Shown here piece after piece: positions 1-12,000 of a DNA stretch of 64,000 nucleotides. The stretch covers positions 186,001-250,000 of the forward strand of contig JANCIK010000009.1 in assembly GCA_028532985.1 (NCBI GenBank), read 5' to 3'. The position numbers and the translations under genes are program-made. The notes under the pieces were generated by a model. That model saw only the letters and a program-made list of their open reading frames with translations, made no database searches and was not told where the DNA came from. Origin of the DNA: Stropharia rugosoannulata. Its lineage: Eukaryota; Basidiomycota; Agaricomycetes; Agaricales; Strophariaceae. Position 1 is the first letter of the stretch; every line of letters starts with the position of its first letter.

Positions 1-511
1 GGATCCACCAGACTCAAACTTGTGGTATGAAAACCCATGTTCCCAGGATCTATCAGGCAAATGGAATAGATTACTTCGAGAAACGTACACTCTGCTGGTA
101 TAACCCGTGGCCTACTGCCGTCCTCCATGATGTTGAGATTTACCCGAATAAGGGACATTGAGAGTGAGGCATCTGTCGAATTGGGACTGGATTTGGATGG
201 CGGTGATTCCATCATATGGCACTCCTCGACAGTCTCTGCTATGAAGCCCTTCAGACATTTGACGAACTCATGCTCAGGAGATTGCCCAGAGGAAGCGCTG
301 CCTATTTCGTCCTCCGCCGCTGGCCGCGTACACGGGGTATCTATAATCCCATTTCAATTTTATTTCAACTACATATGGCACTCAAGAACGTACCGGAAGC
401 CATGCACTCAAACACCATGGGCTTCAGCAGATTTACCAGCGCTGCAAGTAGTCCTCGAGCCTTGGGACTTTCAAAGCTTATTGACGGAGGAGCATTTGCG
501 TTCGACATCAT
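1..511 (-). pseudogene. HET-domain gene copy 1, 5' exons only (cut by window edge)
   Basis: The two N-terminal exons of the HET family described at 6095-8104 are present here on the minus strand: exon 1 at 508-394 (Met-Ser-Asn-Ala-Asn start; a further ATG in frame at 511) and exon 2 at 340-89. The splice sites are conserved with the other copies (donor GTACGTTC at 393, donor GTACGTTT at 88). Exon 2 is one codon longer than in its paralogues. Beyond the second intron the sequence from position 49 down to 1 does not match the third, HET-bearing exon of the other copies. The catalytic-type HET domain is therefore either absent, replaced or beyond the window. The reading frame across the two exons is open. 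Whether this is a functional gene, a gene with another 3' end, or a remnant cannot be decided from the window. Confidence 0.6.
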
Positions 512-545
512 TCGGTAATGTGTTGTACTGTATACGAGAATGGAT

Positions 546-2545
546 TTAGTGGATATTGCGTAGTACGGCAGTACGCGAAGCGCTTACATTGTTGAGTTGG
601 TCAGTTCGTGATGAGGGAAGGAAGCAAGAATCGGAGCATCAAACATTGGACCCGATTCAAAGATCGGAACATCCCATACGTACTTGGTTGTCCATTTTAA
701 CTCGGGCACAGCGGCACTGCCCACCACATATTTTTATTTCGTCTATTATTCAGCAAGCCAATGAACGTCTACACAAGCATACTGTATAGGGCATGCTCTC
801 AGCCTTAATGCTTGGTAATGCTTCGTACTCTGCAAAGGTCGGTAGATCTCTCAGCCGTAGTAGATGGTAACGTTCGGTTTTCTTGAAAGGCCAGTAGACG
901 TCATATTATTCCTGTACTAGGTTTGAATTTGAGGCAGGTAAATATAGCGTAACTGATAGGTGAGGTCCGGGACTACACCGCCTTGATGATTCATATCTGT
1001 CCTCTGTCCAGCCCCCAGTTATTCCATGCATTGAGTAATTTATGAGGTGACAGGCCTTCAAATATCTACCCAAGTTGTACACATATCTGCACAGGACTAG
1101 GTGCCAACAACGTCCAATAATTCATGCACCAGTCATGAGGTAGTTTATTATTGGCCAACTGACATGACAGGTCCGGGACTTACCTATGTTAATCTCTGCC
1201 CTCCATCATCCCTCCGCCTGCAATCAGGTCGCTCATCCTATACATTGCATACTCCGTTGATCGTACGCCCATATCATCAATACCGCTTCCTAGCCAACGC
1301 ACAGCTCGACGAGGCCGTGCTTGCGCGAAGTTATGTAGTATCCAAGCACCACAAGCCAATTATGCAGCACGATATCACGGCACAGCTTATTAAATATCGA
1401 TGCTCTCCATGTGTATTGTTTGTTACTGAGATATTAGCTATGTATTTTGTATTCATCCCATAGCGGTCTCCTGTGCGCAATCCAGAATGGCCTTACTTGT
1501 TTTCATTTCCAGGTTTACCACCATCATCATTTAATATGCGCACTGGACCTTGGTATATCAGATCTGAAGGTCATGCATCACGGAGAATGGACGAGCCACC
1601 AAGCTCTCTTCTTTTAGACTGTGAAACACCCATGGAGATTATTTAATTTTCCTTATAACCTTTCATATATACGTTAGTTGTCGAAGGAACCAGTGAGAGA
1701 TACCGCAATAAATCGTGCGCGGTCACGGCAGCCTCGCTACAAAATGAACAAAGTTCTCCATGGTACTCGTTCTTTAAATTTATTAGTGAAGTACCTCGAC
1801 TCTACTCGGTCCCTGATCGTGTGCTGTCCGTACTCCTTTTAAGTGGTGATGTTATGTATTCTGTTTATGTGACATTCATGCGTGGGTGTGATTAATTCTC
1901 AAATCTCTCAGGCATTGCACTCACCAGATACTCTACATGGTGAGCGTGCGCCTCGGGGGCACTGGGCAGACAGCGTCGCTATCTATTTTTGGAGTACTCG
2001 GTCAATGCCGCCAGCCCGCCTCCGCGCAATGAAAATATGCAGCCACGTACGTTCGTTTCGTCGTTGCTGCCTCCTACATACTTACAATTTGCCTACAATA
2101 CCTCCGGGACCCGTCGACAACTCACACTTACTTATCTTGGTTGTACGTTTGGACCATTGAATCTTGCGACAATAAGACCTAGGTATCGTGGCGAATGGGA
2201 TGCGCGGAACTGGACCTGCTCAATGCTCACGACGTATCTTCCGAGGACGAAGATTACATTGCAAGACCGTAAACAAGAACAGGTGCGAATGTGAAGAGGA
2301 ATGATTGGCTGGCATGAGGTTTTGCGATGCATATGGAGCGGATTGAGTGTTACTATTAGGTACGTGTTTGTGTTGTCTTCCTATGCGGTAGCACAAGTTC
2401 ATGGTCTTTGCATAGAGCCTGCTTGCGTTTTCTTTGTCGATCTCACTGCCGTCTCCTGATACGCGTCTCCTCGCTTTTATGGCGAGGTAAGTGCCCCGGT
2501 GCTCCTATCTCCCCCGTCTCGGCGTGCGTTTATGCTTGCTTTGTT
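546..2545. other. Intergenic, unit A, no gene supported
   Basis: The upstream flank of HET copy 1 and part of the tandem unit. Short open frames here (for example 1101-1463 and 1882-2294) are not conserved as reading frames in the matching places of units B and C, although the DNA is alignable around 1880-2500. I see no coding gene. Confidence 0.6.
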
Positions 2546-2552
2546 ATACTAC
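2546..2552. repeat. Target-site duplication ATACTAC, left copy
   Basis: A direct repeat of ATACTAC immediately outside the left TIR. The second copy is at 3513-3519. Confidence 0.75.
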
Positions 2553-3512
2553 TATGGTGCGATTTCTGCACAAGTATTCCCACGCGCGCCACACTTTGAT
2601 GGGGCCGCGCGCGCGTCTCAAACTCAGGTAGGTCTTGTTCATTTGGTGTATTCCAGCTGCGGGGAACCAAGAACAGGTCCCTGTTAGACTGTATGTGTAC
2701 TTAAGCATGTAAACTGTGACTCTCACCGCCCTTCAAACATTAAAAAGCATGTATTATAGTGTAATTAATGAATGTGTATATGAATGAACGAGCTAAGTAT
2801 CGTTGGGACTACCTTCGCAACACCAAGCATAGATTTTCCCCCCAATTTTTCTATATAATAAATATAGAGGTTTCCGGGAGGGTACACCTTCCATGCTTAT
2901 AGAGCATTCCCACTACTTCTGGCAGGAGAATACATCTCATCAATGTATTTGTACCAAAATTCCCACGATATGCTCACGCGCGCGCCACACTTTATGGGAC
3001 CACGCGCGCGACACAAACTGAGGGGACATTTCTTCTTCACCATCTGCTGGGCATTTCTGCTTTGTTTAGAGCGAGAGTACATTGTTTTGGGCATGGTTAC
3101 AATACATGTACACTTTCTTCTCACCAAAAATAACATAATACATCGTCATTAATGTTATGTAAAAGTGTATAAGCAATGTTTTTGCTTCCTATTTTGTCAT
3201 TATAATCACATTAAGACAGTTAAAATCACTTGTATTTAAAACAGCATGGATTGAAGCAATATATATGTCTCTTAAAATTCAATAGATTGTAGTCTCCCTC
3301 TAGTACATTGAAAGGATATTAGCAATGATTCATTGTGTTGTTTCCACTGATAATATGGGTCTAAACGCTGGATTTGATCTCTCTGGCCTTTCTTCAGATT
3401 CTATATATGCCGAATGTAGTGAATCAAGAAATGTCCTCCAAGTTTGAGACGCGCGCGCGGCCCCATCAAAGTGTGGCGCGCGTGGGAATACTTGTGCAGA
3501 AATCGCACCATA
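2553..3512. mobile_element. 960-bp inverted-repeat element, non-autonomous
   Basis: Terminal inverted repeats of about 70 bp bound this element, starting TATGGTGCGATTTCTGCAC at 2553 and ending with the reverse complement at 3512. They look identical over the GC-rich inner part (CCACACTTTGATGGGGCC flanked by CGCGCG runs). It is flanked by a 7-bp direct repeat ATACTAC (2546-2552 and 3513-3519). Units B (about 10,300) and C (about 17,400) lack it at the matching position, which gives an empty-site comparison. A third, degenerate copy of the GC-rich TIR core lies inside at about 2967-3014. The interior is AT-rich with no credible transposase, so it would be a MITE-like passenger. The TSD length does not settle the superfamily; hAT-like is possible but not shown. 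Confidence 0.85.
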
Positions 3513-3519
3513 ATACTAC

Positions 3520-4520
3520 CCTGCCGTCTCTCCGTCTCTCCGGCTGCCCTCGCCGCGCGCTGCGTGTCCATGTTTGTGCTACTCGTGGGCCAGTCTGCAT
3601 ATGACCTCCCCTTAACGGCCCTCTCTGCACAGTCGCGCCAGTCGCGTCCAACGTCCGGCCACCTCCGCGACGTACCCCGACCACCCGTGTCCCCTCCTCA
3701 ACATCACAAAGTCATCCTGTGGTCGCATAATAGCTTGATATCGTTGGGTGCTGTATGCTTCTGCTTCCGGCCCTACTACTTCCACCAGCCCGGCCTTGGT
3801 TTCATTTGCATGCTCGCTGTTCTTGGAGTCCACTCTGCTTGTTCAGGGTCCCGTTCCCCGTCCTACTCGACTACTCGGGCATGGGAAGTACTATCTAGAG
3901 TATGTGCTGTTCCCCGCCTTCCTTTGGATGCCTCCCGATGCGCCTCGCCATCCCGTGGTGGACCTTCCAAAGCAGTACACGGTACCCTTTCCGGGACATC
4001 CTGCGTACCTTACGCATCCTGTTTCAACCCCCTTTCATGCAACACACGCCTCGGCTTGCGTCCCAAATACATCCCTGCCCATCCACGCGCTGTTCGTCCT
4101 TACGCTATCCAATGACGCATCCACCTTTGCTCTCATCCCTCCTCGCCCCGGCCCCAGCTCTCACTTCCCCGCGATGACGATGCACGCCCACATATTCGTC
4201 ACGATGTCCCGCTCAACGCATCATATCCCGTCCGCGTGCAGTGCATCATACCCGTCCGATCAATCTTGCAATATACGGGGACGCTCACTCCACCCATTCC
4301 CGGCGCGTCCACTCAAAATATTGTCTTATCGATATAGCGTCTCCTCAAAATATCTGAATGTATGCGCTCGCGTTATTGCTCCGTCCCAACTAAATGGTTC
4401 CTCGCACCCCAATGTCGTCTTCTCTGCACTCATTCCGAGTGAGCTTGTTCTGTCTGTATATTGAAATCGCATATTGTGTCTAGGCCTTTCCAGTTTTGGA
4501 ATCTAGTGACATTGTACATT
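3520..4520. other. C/T-rich noncoding DNA of unit A
   Basis: A pyrimidine-rich stretch with long plus-strand open frames (3444-4115 and 3748-4464) made of Pro, Ser, Ala and Cys. Homologous DNA in units B and C does not keep these frames open, and the frames overlap one another. I treat them as open by composition (few A-rich stops), not as genes. Confidence 0.65.
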
Positions 4521-4662
4521 CACTCCAGGAAGGTCAACTTTTTTGCCAGGCTGAAACAATAGAAAACAAAAAAGAAAACAGTACCGAAACTATAAAACTC
4601 TATTGAATTCATAGTTTTTATGGTGTTATCACCCCGACAAAAAAGTTGAGCCTCCCAGGGTG
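4521..4662. mobile_element. 142-bp CACTA-like MITE
   Basis: Imperfect terminal inverted repeats of about 28 bp: left CACTCCAGGAAGGTCAAC followed by TTTTTTG, right (reverse complement) CACCCTGGGAGGCTCAAC followed by TTTTTTG. It is flanked by the 3-bp direct repeat ATT. Unit B has the uninterrupted site at about 12,272 (TGTCCATTGAGAGCGCG), which fixes the ends. A CAC start with a 3-bp TSD is the signature of the CACTA/EnSpm group. The core AGGAA...CTTTTTTG also resembles the ends of the Plavaka elements at 32,036 and 56,384. The interior is A-rich and noncoding. Confidence 0.85.
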
Positions 4663-5984
4663 ATTGAGAGCGCGTTCTGTGCTATTTTTGGAGCACGGGC
4701 GATGCCGTTCAGCTCCATGAATCGTATGCGGCAGTAACGACATCGTTTCGTCTTCGCTCCCTCTACTATCTTGGACATGGACAAAGTTAACAAAGTGGGA
4801 AAGCAGACTGGGGCGCCACTGTGGTTGGGAGTCGGGTTTAGGGGGGGAGAGCGAGTGGGACGCGTCACTGCGGCGTGTATGGCGTTGCTGCAAGAGAAAT
4901 GTGCTTGCTGCCTTTCTGGAGACATGGGACGACGGGGTAATGGTACGCTTCCGTGTTTTTTATGCGTTACCGCAAGGTTACGTCCTCCACCTTTCTTAGT
5001 GCTTGCTTTCACATCTCGTACGTACTCGTATCTCGTCTGCCTCGGCGCGTCCTTATATTTACTTTATTCGAGCAGCCCACCCTCTCCGTCTCCGCCTCCC
5101 TGCCCTCTGTGCCCTCTGCTTATTCAAGTTCATGCTGCGCGGGCTCGCCTGCATATCTAGCCTCTCCCTCGACGCACCGGCTCTGCCTTTCGGCACCTCA
5201 GGCGTATCGCGTCGTGTCTCAAGTCCGGTCTTCTTCACGACGCAGAGACGCTCATCTAATTGCTCCTTACCTGTGGGCTCTGCAAACCTTAGCTGGTCCT
5301 ACTACTCCTAATCGGCGTTCGATCAGCCCGCTTTGTCTCTTGTTAGCTTGCCTTGGACCTGTTTGTATCTCTGCATATTCTGGATCTGAATGCTCGAGTA
5401 CTCGCACATGCGGATTTGCATGTGCTGGCTGGAGAGCTTTCCCCCGTCTTCTGACGACGGCCCAGGCGCCTCCCCCGCAACATACAACGTACAATACATA
5501 TTCAATTTCAGCCCGCCTTCTTGCCTCCATCATCCGCGCTGTATGTACTTCTTCCTGTACACGCTCTGTTTGTCCCTCCCCGATCGCCCATCCATCCCTG
5601 CTACGATCCTATCCCGCCCCGGCATTCGCTCCCGCTCCCACGCCACACAGCAAGCCCGTTATCTTCCCTAGACTCGGGGGTGCGTCCTGGTGCACGGTTC
5701 CGAGCACTCCCCACCCACTGCCATACCTCCCATGCTGTCCTGTTCTAGTCCCCCCACTCACCTGCACGTCACCTGCGGATATGTCTGTGTGCCCTCGCTC
5801 CGATCATGTCCCCTTTCCCGCCAATTAAGCGTCTCTAGAGTCTATGGGTACGTGGATGAATCAGTTCTCTTGTTCTCTTCCTCCCACAACCGGAGCGCGT
5901 ACATCGTGTTCCAAGATCCTTCAGGCTTTTGTTATCAGACCACCCACACCGTGTCCACCCAGATAACCTACCCTTTGATTTCTG
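4663..5984. other. C/T-rich noncoding DNA of unit A
   Basis: A continuation of the pyrimidine-rich spacer. The 291-codon open frame at 4953-5828 is low complexity and is not preserved in unit B. I see no supported gene. The last part leads into the shared 3' flank of HET copy 2. Confidence 0.6.
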
Positions 5985-6094
5985 CCTCTAAAAGTGTATA
6001 TATATTTCTGAACTGGTCGGAACACTCAATTGGATTATAGAAACTACAACGTACATTCAGATACCGATAGGAAGAAGTAATACAAGCTGCAATG

Positions 6095-8104
6095 TCACAG
6101 ATATAGCATTAGGAGACGTAGACCGTGAGACTTCAACTTGCCTTTCGGTATTGTGATTTGAGGGCTTTTCCCTTCAGGATCCTTTGAAGACTTCAGTGTA
6201 AAAATTGGAGGGGAAGAAATCCAATTATGGGATGTAAAACGCCACATGTCAGCCATCTTATAAGATTCAGTTTGCATAGAGTATGACCCAGTAAAGCCAA
6301 GGGGTACTGAAATGGAGGGATTTTGGATGCGTACGTTCCCATTTGTGAGAGAGAAGTTGACAACTCCAAAGACAGTAACAAATTCGTCGTCGCGAGGTTC
6401 AGAAAAGAGTGATTTTTCCAATAAAAAGAAGTCCCAAACTTCGCCATAAAAATTTCCTATGGGCCGGAATGCAGTATTCAACACACGGCTCTTGATACCT
6501 GGGACAAGGAGAAGGTGTATGCGTAGCCCCATGTGCGTGAGGAGGAATGGTTCAATAGGAGTCGAATGTTGCAATTTGCAATGAAGTCTGTTAAGAATGT
6601 TACCGGAGTCAAGCTGAAAGGCGTCAGAACGATGTTTATAGACATGCACGGTACTCGGGATTATATCTGTATTCCCGTAACAGTACCCGCGATTAAAAAT
6701 ATCCATAATGCATTGCTTTGAGTTGATGACTTCGCGCATCAGGCGAGAGAAGGCGCGCTTGGAGCCTTCACCATATGCTATGGGAATGCTGACATCAAGA
6801 ATACCCATCAGTGAGTAGGCCCTGTCCTCTGCACGAGTCACCTGCCTCCCACATGCCATTTGTAATCGTCTGGATATTGGAATGAAATCTTGACAGTCCC
6901 ACCTGAAGTTAAAAATTTCGGTTTGGTGTATTCCCGCAGCAGCAGCAACTCTGTTCTGGTCACAAGGCATAATGGACCAATTCTTGTTGTATACTGCCAT
7001 TTTGGTGGGTGCCACAAGCTCTTGCAACGTCCATCCTCTGATAAACCATGAGTCCTGAGGCATGTCGTCCTGGGAGGTTGTCTCTGAGAGGTATACTAGG
7101 CAGATATCGGCTTTCTGATACCATTTGTACATAGAGCGAATCGCCTCATCGAGCTCTGCACTACTCTCCTTATTGATGCAGCAGGTGTCGATCCATCCCA
7201 GACAATAGCCATGATCCCGAGCAGATGCTTCGCAGAACTTCTTGATCTTTGCATATCCACCCGCATTCTGTTGTCTAGTAGGCCAGTCCTGATAGGAAAT
7301 CTCTCCAGAAGCGGCTTTTGTCCATGTGTGAGAAAGGATTGTGTATCCGGTGAGTTTTGAAATGAATGTGTATAATTTATTGGCTGTTGAAATGTCCACA
7401 TTTCCCGAACGATATTGGCCAGGAGGATTACGCCTGAAGTGATCTATTAGGCCGGGAACAAAATCGAGGCTACAGTTGTCCATGTCCGCACATATATCTT
7501 CGAATAAAAACATGACGGCTTCGCGGTGGTCGACAAGACGAATTTGCGATCCATCTGAATCAAATGCCAACACTCGCGTTGGCATACTGGACACCCTATC
7601 GCGGACCTTCTTCAAAACATGGTCTTTAATCGCCTGTCGAACTGAAATTTATCAGTCAATTGGAATAGATTACTTCGAGAAACGTACACTCTGCTGGTAT
7701 AACACGCGGCCTACTGCTATCCTCCATAATGTTGATATTTACGCGAATAAGGGATGTTGAGGGTGAAGTATTAGTGAAATTGGGACTGGACTTGGATGGC
7801 GGTGATTCCGTCATACGGCACTCCTCGACAGTCTCTGCTATGAAGCCTTTGAGACACTGGACAAATTGATGCTCAGGAGATTGCCCGGAAGAAGCGCTGT
7901 CTATTTCGGCTGCCGCTGGCTGCGTAGGTGGGGTATCTACCATCCCACTTTAAATTCATTTCAACGACATATGGCACTCAAGAACGTACCCGAAGTCATA
8001 CACTCATACACCATGGGCTTCACCAGATTAGCCAGCGCTGCAAGTAGTCCTCGAGCCTTGGGACTTTCAAAGCTTATTGACGGAGGAGCATTTGCGTTTG
8101 ACAT
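6095..8104 (-). CDS. HET-domain (heterokaryon incompatibility) protein, copy 2, intact
   Basis: Three exons: 8104-7990, 7936-7688 and 7641-6095, joined by introns of 53 bp (GTACGTTC...GGTAG) and 46 bp (GTACGTTT...TTCAG). Together they give 636 residues. The start (Met-Ser-Asn-Ala-Asn-Ala) and both splice phases are conserved in the other two copies, which is why I prefer it to the Met in exon 2. Residues 1 to about 120 are a Ser/Pro-rich leader. The HET domain starts near residue 221 (YTILSHTWTKAASGEI), continues with GWIDTCCINKESSAELDEAI and CLVYL, and reaches GWTLQELVAP. HET proteins of filamentous fungi trigger incompatibility cell death after fusion with a genetically different individual. 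That role is inferred from the domain only. The C-terminal 250 residues have no NACHT or WD40 repeats that I can see. This is the only uninterrupted copy of the three. Confidence 0.9.
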
Positions 8105-8114
8105 CGTGCGGTAA

Positions 8115-8365
8115 TGTGTTGTGCTGTATACGAGAAGGGATCGAGTAAATATTCCGTGGTGCGGCGGTATGAAGCGCTTACATTGTTGAATCAGTCAGTT
8201 TGCTATGGGGGAAGGAATGAATAATAGAAGCATTAAACGTCCGCCCAGATTGTTCGGGAACATGTCAAACACGTCTGGCGGTCTATTTTCAATCTGGCAC
8301 TGCCCACCGGCTTATTTTTATCCTGTCTGTTATTTGAACAAATGGACAATCGCGTCTACAAAATA
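8115..8365. promoter_or_regulatory. Upstream region of HET copy 2
   Basis: DNA directly upstream of the HET start is alignable in all three units, with landmarks AAGCGCTTACATTGTTGA in A and B and TTCGGGAACATGTCAAAC or TTCGGGAACGTGTCAAAC in B and C. The conservation fits a promoter. No clear TATA box was identified. Confidence 0.4.
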
Positions 8366-9053
8366 ATGTCGGAAATTTCTTTCGCGCCTTACAAGGCACT
8401 TAAGGTCATTAATGCAGATTTGACTTACAATGTCATTGTAACAATAGTAGTTAATTTACAAGTCATTGATCGTCTTACAAGGCAGGCCTTGCCTTATAAG
8501 ACGAGCTCTACGTTGCTTTGAAAATATTATAAACAACTACTATTAATTCTTTATTAGAGACTACATTTTTTCTATTGCTACTATTAGTTGTAGGTATTAT
8601 TACGCTCACTATTTATCACATACTAGGCTTTTACTATATGTACACTAGACTACAGATGCTACTTATCGTGTACAAGGTAACGTGACTACATTTTTTTACT
8701 TACAGACTAACATTACACCTACTGAGTATTATAGGTTCATCAATTAAGTTTATTACACGAAGTGGCTAATTACCAAAATCACACTGCATTTCATTTATAA
8801 TATTGTATGACTGTCGGTTGGGCCCAACAACAGAGTTTTGCATTTTGTTCAGCTCACTGGGTGAGGCTGTGCCCGCAGTGTAAGGCCCATATTTGGCTTA
8901 GAAGGCTGGCTAGTCCGTAAAAAGACAAGCGGCAGGTTGTAAGGGATATCAGTTGTTACAAGACAATTGATCGGCATTGCAAGGCGCCTTACAAGGCCAT
9001 CAAGCCGCTTACAAGCTGTTTGCCTTGTAAGGCATATTTTTATTTTCCGACAT
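8366..9053. mobile_element. 688-bp inverted-repeat element with CTTACAAGGC motifs
   Basis: The element begins ATGTCGGAAA and ends with its reverse complement TTTCCGACAT. Just inside both ends lies the motif GCCTTACAAGGCA, and further copies or half-copies of CTTACAAGGC (some inverted, some decayed) occur at about 8472, 8490, 8975, 8988, 9009 and 9021. Units A and C have no such sequence at the corresponding site (about 780 and 16,545), so it is an insertion in unit B. No open frame of note occurs inside. I could not define a target-site duplication with confidence, so the family is unassigned. Confidence 0.7.
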
Positions 9054-9059
9054 ATTTGT

Positions 9060-12000
9060 CATATGCACGAACCTTCCATTACTCCCTTGGCCTTAGTACG
9101 CGATGACGTCTGGTACTCTGCAAATGTCAGTAGACGTCTCAGCCTTAGTGATTGGTAGTGTTTGGTACTCTGGGAAGGCCTCATAGTTCGTATACTAGCC
9201 ATGAGGCAGTGTATTATTATTTTCTAACTAACATGACAGGTCCGAGATTGAAATGGCCGTACTTTTTTCATTTGGAGGTCTAAAATGATCGATGACTGTA
9301 CTCTACATTAACTTAGCAGGCTAGTTGGTGACGTAGTGCAAGAATCGCACTTTGGCGTCGTGTTCCGCGCTTTAGTGTCCCCGTGGTGTTCCCATGGTCG
9401 AGCCAAAACTATCTCCTACGTCTACTTGACCGCGTGGCTTTGCGTCTCGAGCTTCACCCTTTCGTTCAATGTGTTAGACCTACGTAACTTTTGCACTCTC
9501 AAATGTACCGTACCAGCTCTGGTTCGCGCAGTTGTTGACGTCACGGGCAGCCCATACGTGCGTCTCCTCGGGCCCAATCTCGCCTTCTCGTACTCCTTCT
9601 GATTGGTGCCGATGAGCTTGTGTACTCTGTTCTTATGAAATTCATGCGTATCAAGTGTGGGCCTGGTCCATTCTTAAATCTCTCGGGCATCGCATTCACG
9701 AGATACAAATTCTACCTTGAGAGCGTGCACCTCGGGGACACAGCATCGCTATCCATTTTTGTTGCAGTCGGCCAATGCCGCCGGCCCGCCTCCCGTGCAA
9801 CGAAAATATGCAGCCACGTACGTTCGATTCGTTGTTGCTGCCTCCTACTTACAAGTTGCCTACAATCTCAGGGACCCATCGACGAATTACACTTATCTTG
9901 ATTGTGGGTTTGGACCATGAAATCTTGCGACAATAAGCAATAAGACCTAGGTATCATGGCGAATGGGATGCGCGGAACTGGACCTGCTCAATGCTCACGA
10001 CGCGTCTTCCGAGGACGAGGATTACAGTACAAGACCGTAAACAAGAACGGGTGCGAATGGGAAGAGGAGTGATTGGTTGGCATGAGGTTTCGCGATGCGT
10101 ATGGAGGGGAGTGAGTGCTAGGTCCGTGTTTGTGTTGTCTTCCTATGCGGTAGCACAAGTTCATGGTCTTTGCATAGAGCCTGCTTGCATTTTCTTTGTC
10201 AATTTCACTACCGTCTCCTGCTACGCGTCTCCTAATGTATATGGCGAGGTAAGTGCCCGGTGCTCCTACCTCACCTGTCTCGGCGCGTGTTTTTGCTTAC
10301 ATCGTTCCATTCTGCGCTTGCCGCCCTTTCGGTCTTCTGTTTGTGCAGGTCTGTGCTACTCCTGGGCTAGTCTGAATATGACCTCTCAACTGCCCTCTCT
10401 GCACGGTCGCACCAGTCGCGTCCAACGTCTGGCCGGATTCTCCGCCATGTACGCGTCCCCTCCTCGAGATCGCAGAGTCAGCTCGTGGGCGGACAGTAGC
10501 TTGATATCACTGGGCTCTGTACGCCTCGGCTTCGGTCCCTACTACTTCTACCAGCCTGCTTTAAATTGGTGCGACGTATGTGCTTTCTCCCGCCTTGTCT
10601 TCGATGCACCTCCATGCGCCTTACCCGCGATGGACCTTCCATAGCAGCACGGCGGGTGACGCGCCTTCCCGGAACATCAAACATACATGACGCATAGTGC
10701 ATAGCAGTTCATCCCGCCTTTCCTGCACATACCTCCGGGAACGCCTCGCCTTGCGTCCTCCGTACATCTCTCCCTGTGCACGCTCTATTCGTCAAGCACT
10801 CTGCTTACGCCATCCATGCATCCATTCTGCGGCCTCAGTTCGTCGCTCCTGTGCTCTCATCACCCCACGCCCGGGCCCCGGTCTCGCTCTCCCTCAACGT
10901 CGATGCGTGCCCACATTTGCGTCACCCCATGCCCGGTTCGATGGATTATATCCCGTACGTGTTCAATGGGCCTTGTCCCGGGGGTGTTTGTTTCATTCCG
11001 TCCAGCTCCGTCACGTCGCGTCACGTCGTACTATGACCCGCCCCATCTGACCAGGGCTCGATGCGCATGAAGACATCGCATCCGCGCTCCATGCAGCCCG
11101 TTATAACCCCCATCCCATCCCCGCTTCCCTCCCACGCCCATCCGTCCCTCCTGCGTTCGTATCCGGCCACGCTCCCGGACACACATTTAGCATGCTCGTG
11201 CACGCGCTGCGCCCATCTCATTGGTTGTATCCTGTTCTGTTCTTCGAATCCCGTCCCGCGCATCGCATTGCAGTGGGCACCGCGCCATCCTGCGCACTCC
11301 ATGCATCGGGGTCAATTGTGTGTCCCTCGCAACTCGCGGACCCCGCTCGCTGCTCTCAACCTTGAGCTTCCTTGGCTAACCTGGCGCCCAGTCCCCCGAT
11401 GTGTCCACTCGATACTGTCCCACAACTAAGTAAATGTACATGTTACTCCAACCTTCAGTCTTGTACTAACTCCGCCCGCCTGCCCGCACACCAACCTGAT
11501 AAATGAATCTGGAACCCTATCTGGTTCAGTTCAGGCCCTTCGTGTGCCTCGTGCCGCACCGTAGCAGTCCCCGCCATGTCGAGCGCAGTGTCGTGCACGT
11601 CGTCCAGGCCTTGATGTGTCCCAGGGAAGAAGTGTCCCTGCTCGCTGAGGTTGTGCTCCTCCACTAGCCCGTTCTCTTGAATCTGTCGCATACTCGATGC
11701 ACCGCTCAGGTGGCCGGTGGCGTACTGGGTCCAGAGCAATTTCCGCGACATCGAGCGCAGTGTCACAATCGTAGGAGCGTATACAGCTTCCCGTCCTCGT
11801 GTGTGTCTTGCCTTACCCGTGCGCATGAGCACGTATATGCGTCACATTTTGTGCCCCGGACACTCCAATCTCTTCCAGCTAGACCCTCTCCACCCCCTTC
11901 GTCCCTTATCCATTAGCCTACGTCCCGCGCCGTCCTGTCCTGCTCACCCGCTCCCCGGCGTGTTCACCATGATATAGGGTTGTACTTTCGTTCTGACTAC

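Noticed and set aside
3444..5828. Long plus-strand open frames (up to 291 codons) in the C/T-rich spacers
   Set aside because: They overlap each other in different frames, are low complexity, and the homologous DNA of the sister units does not keep them open.
10697..11429. Pro/Ser/Ala-rich frames in unit B
   Set aside because: Same reasons; composition alone leaves few stop codons.
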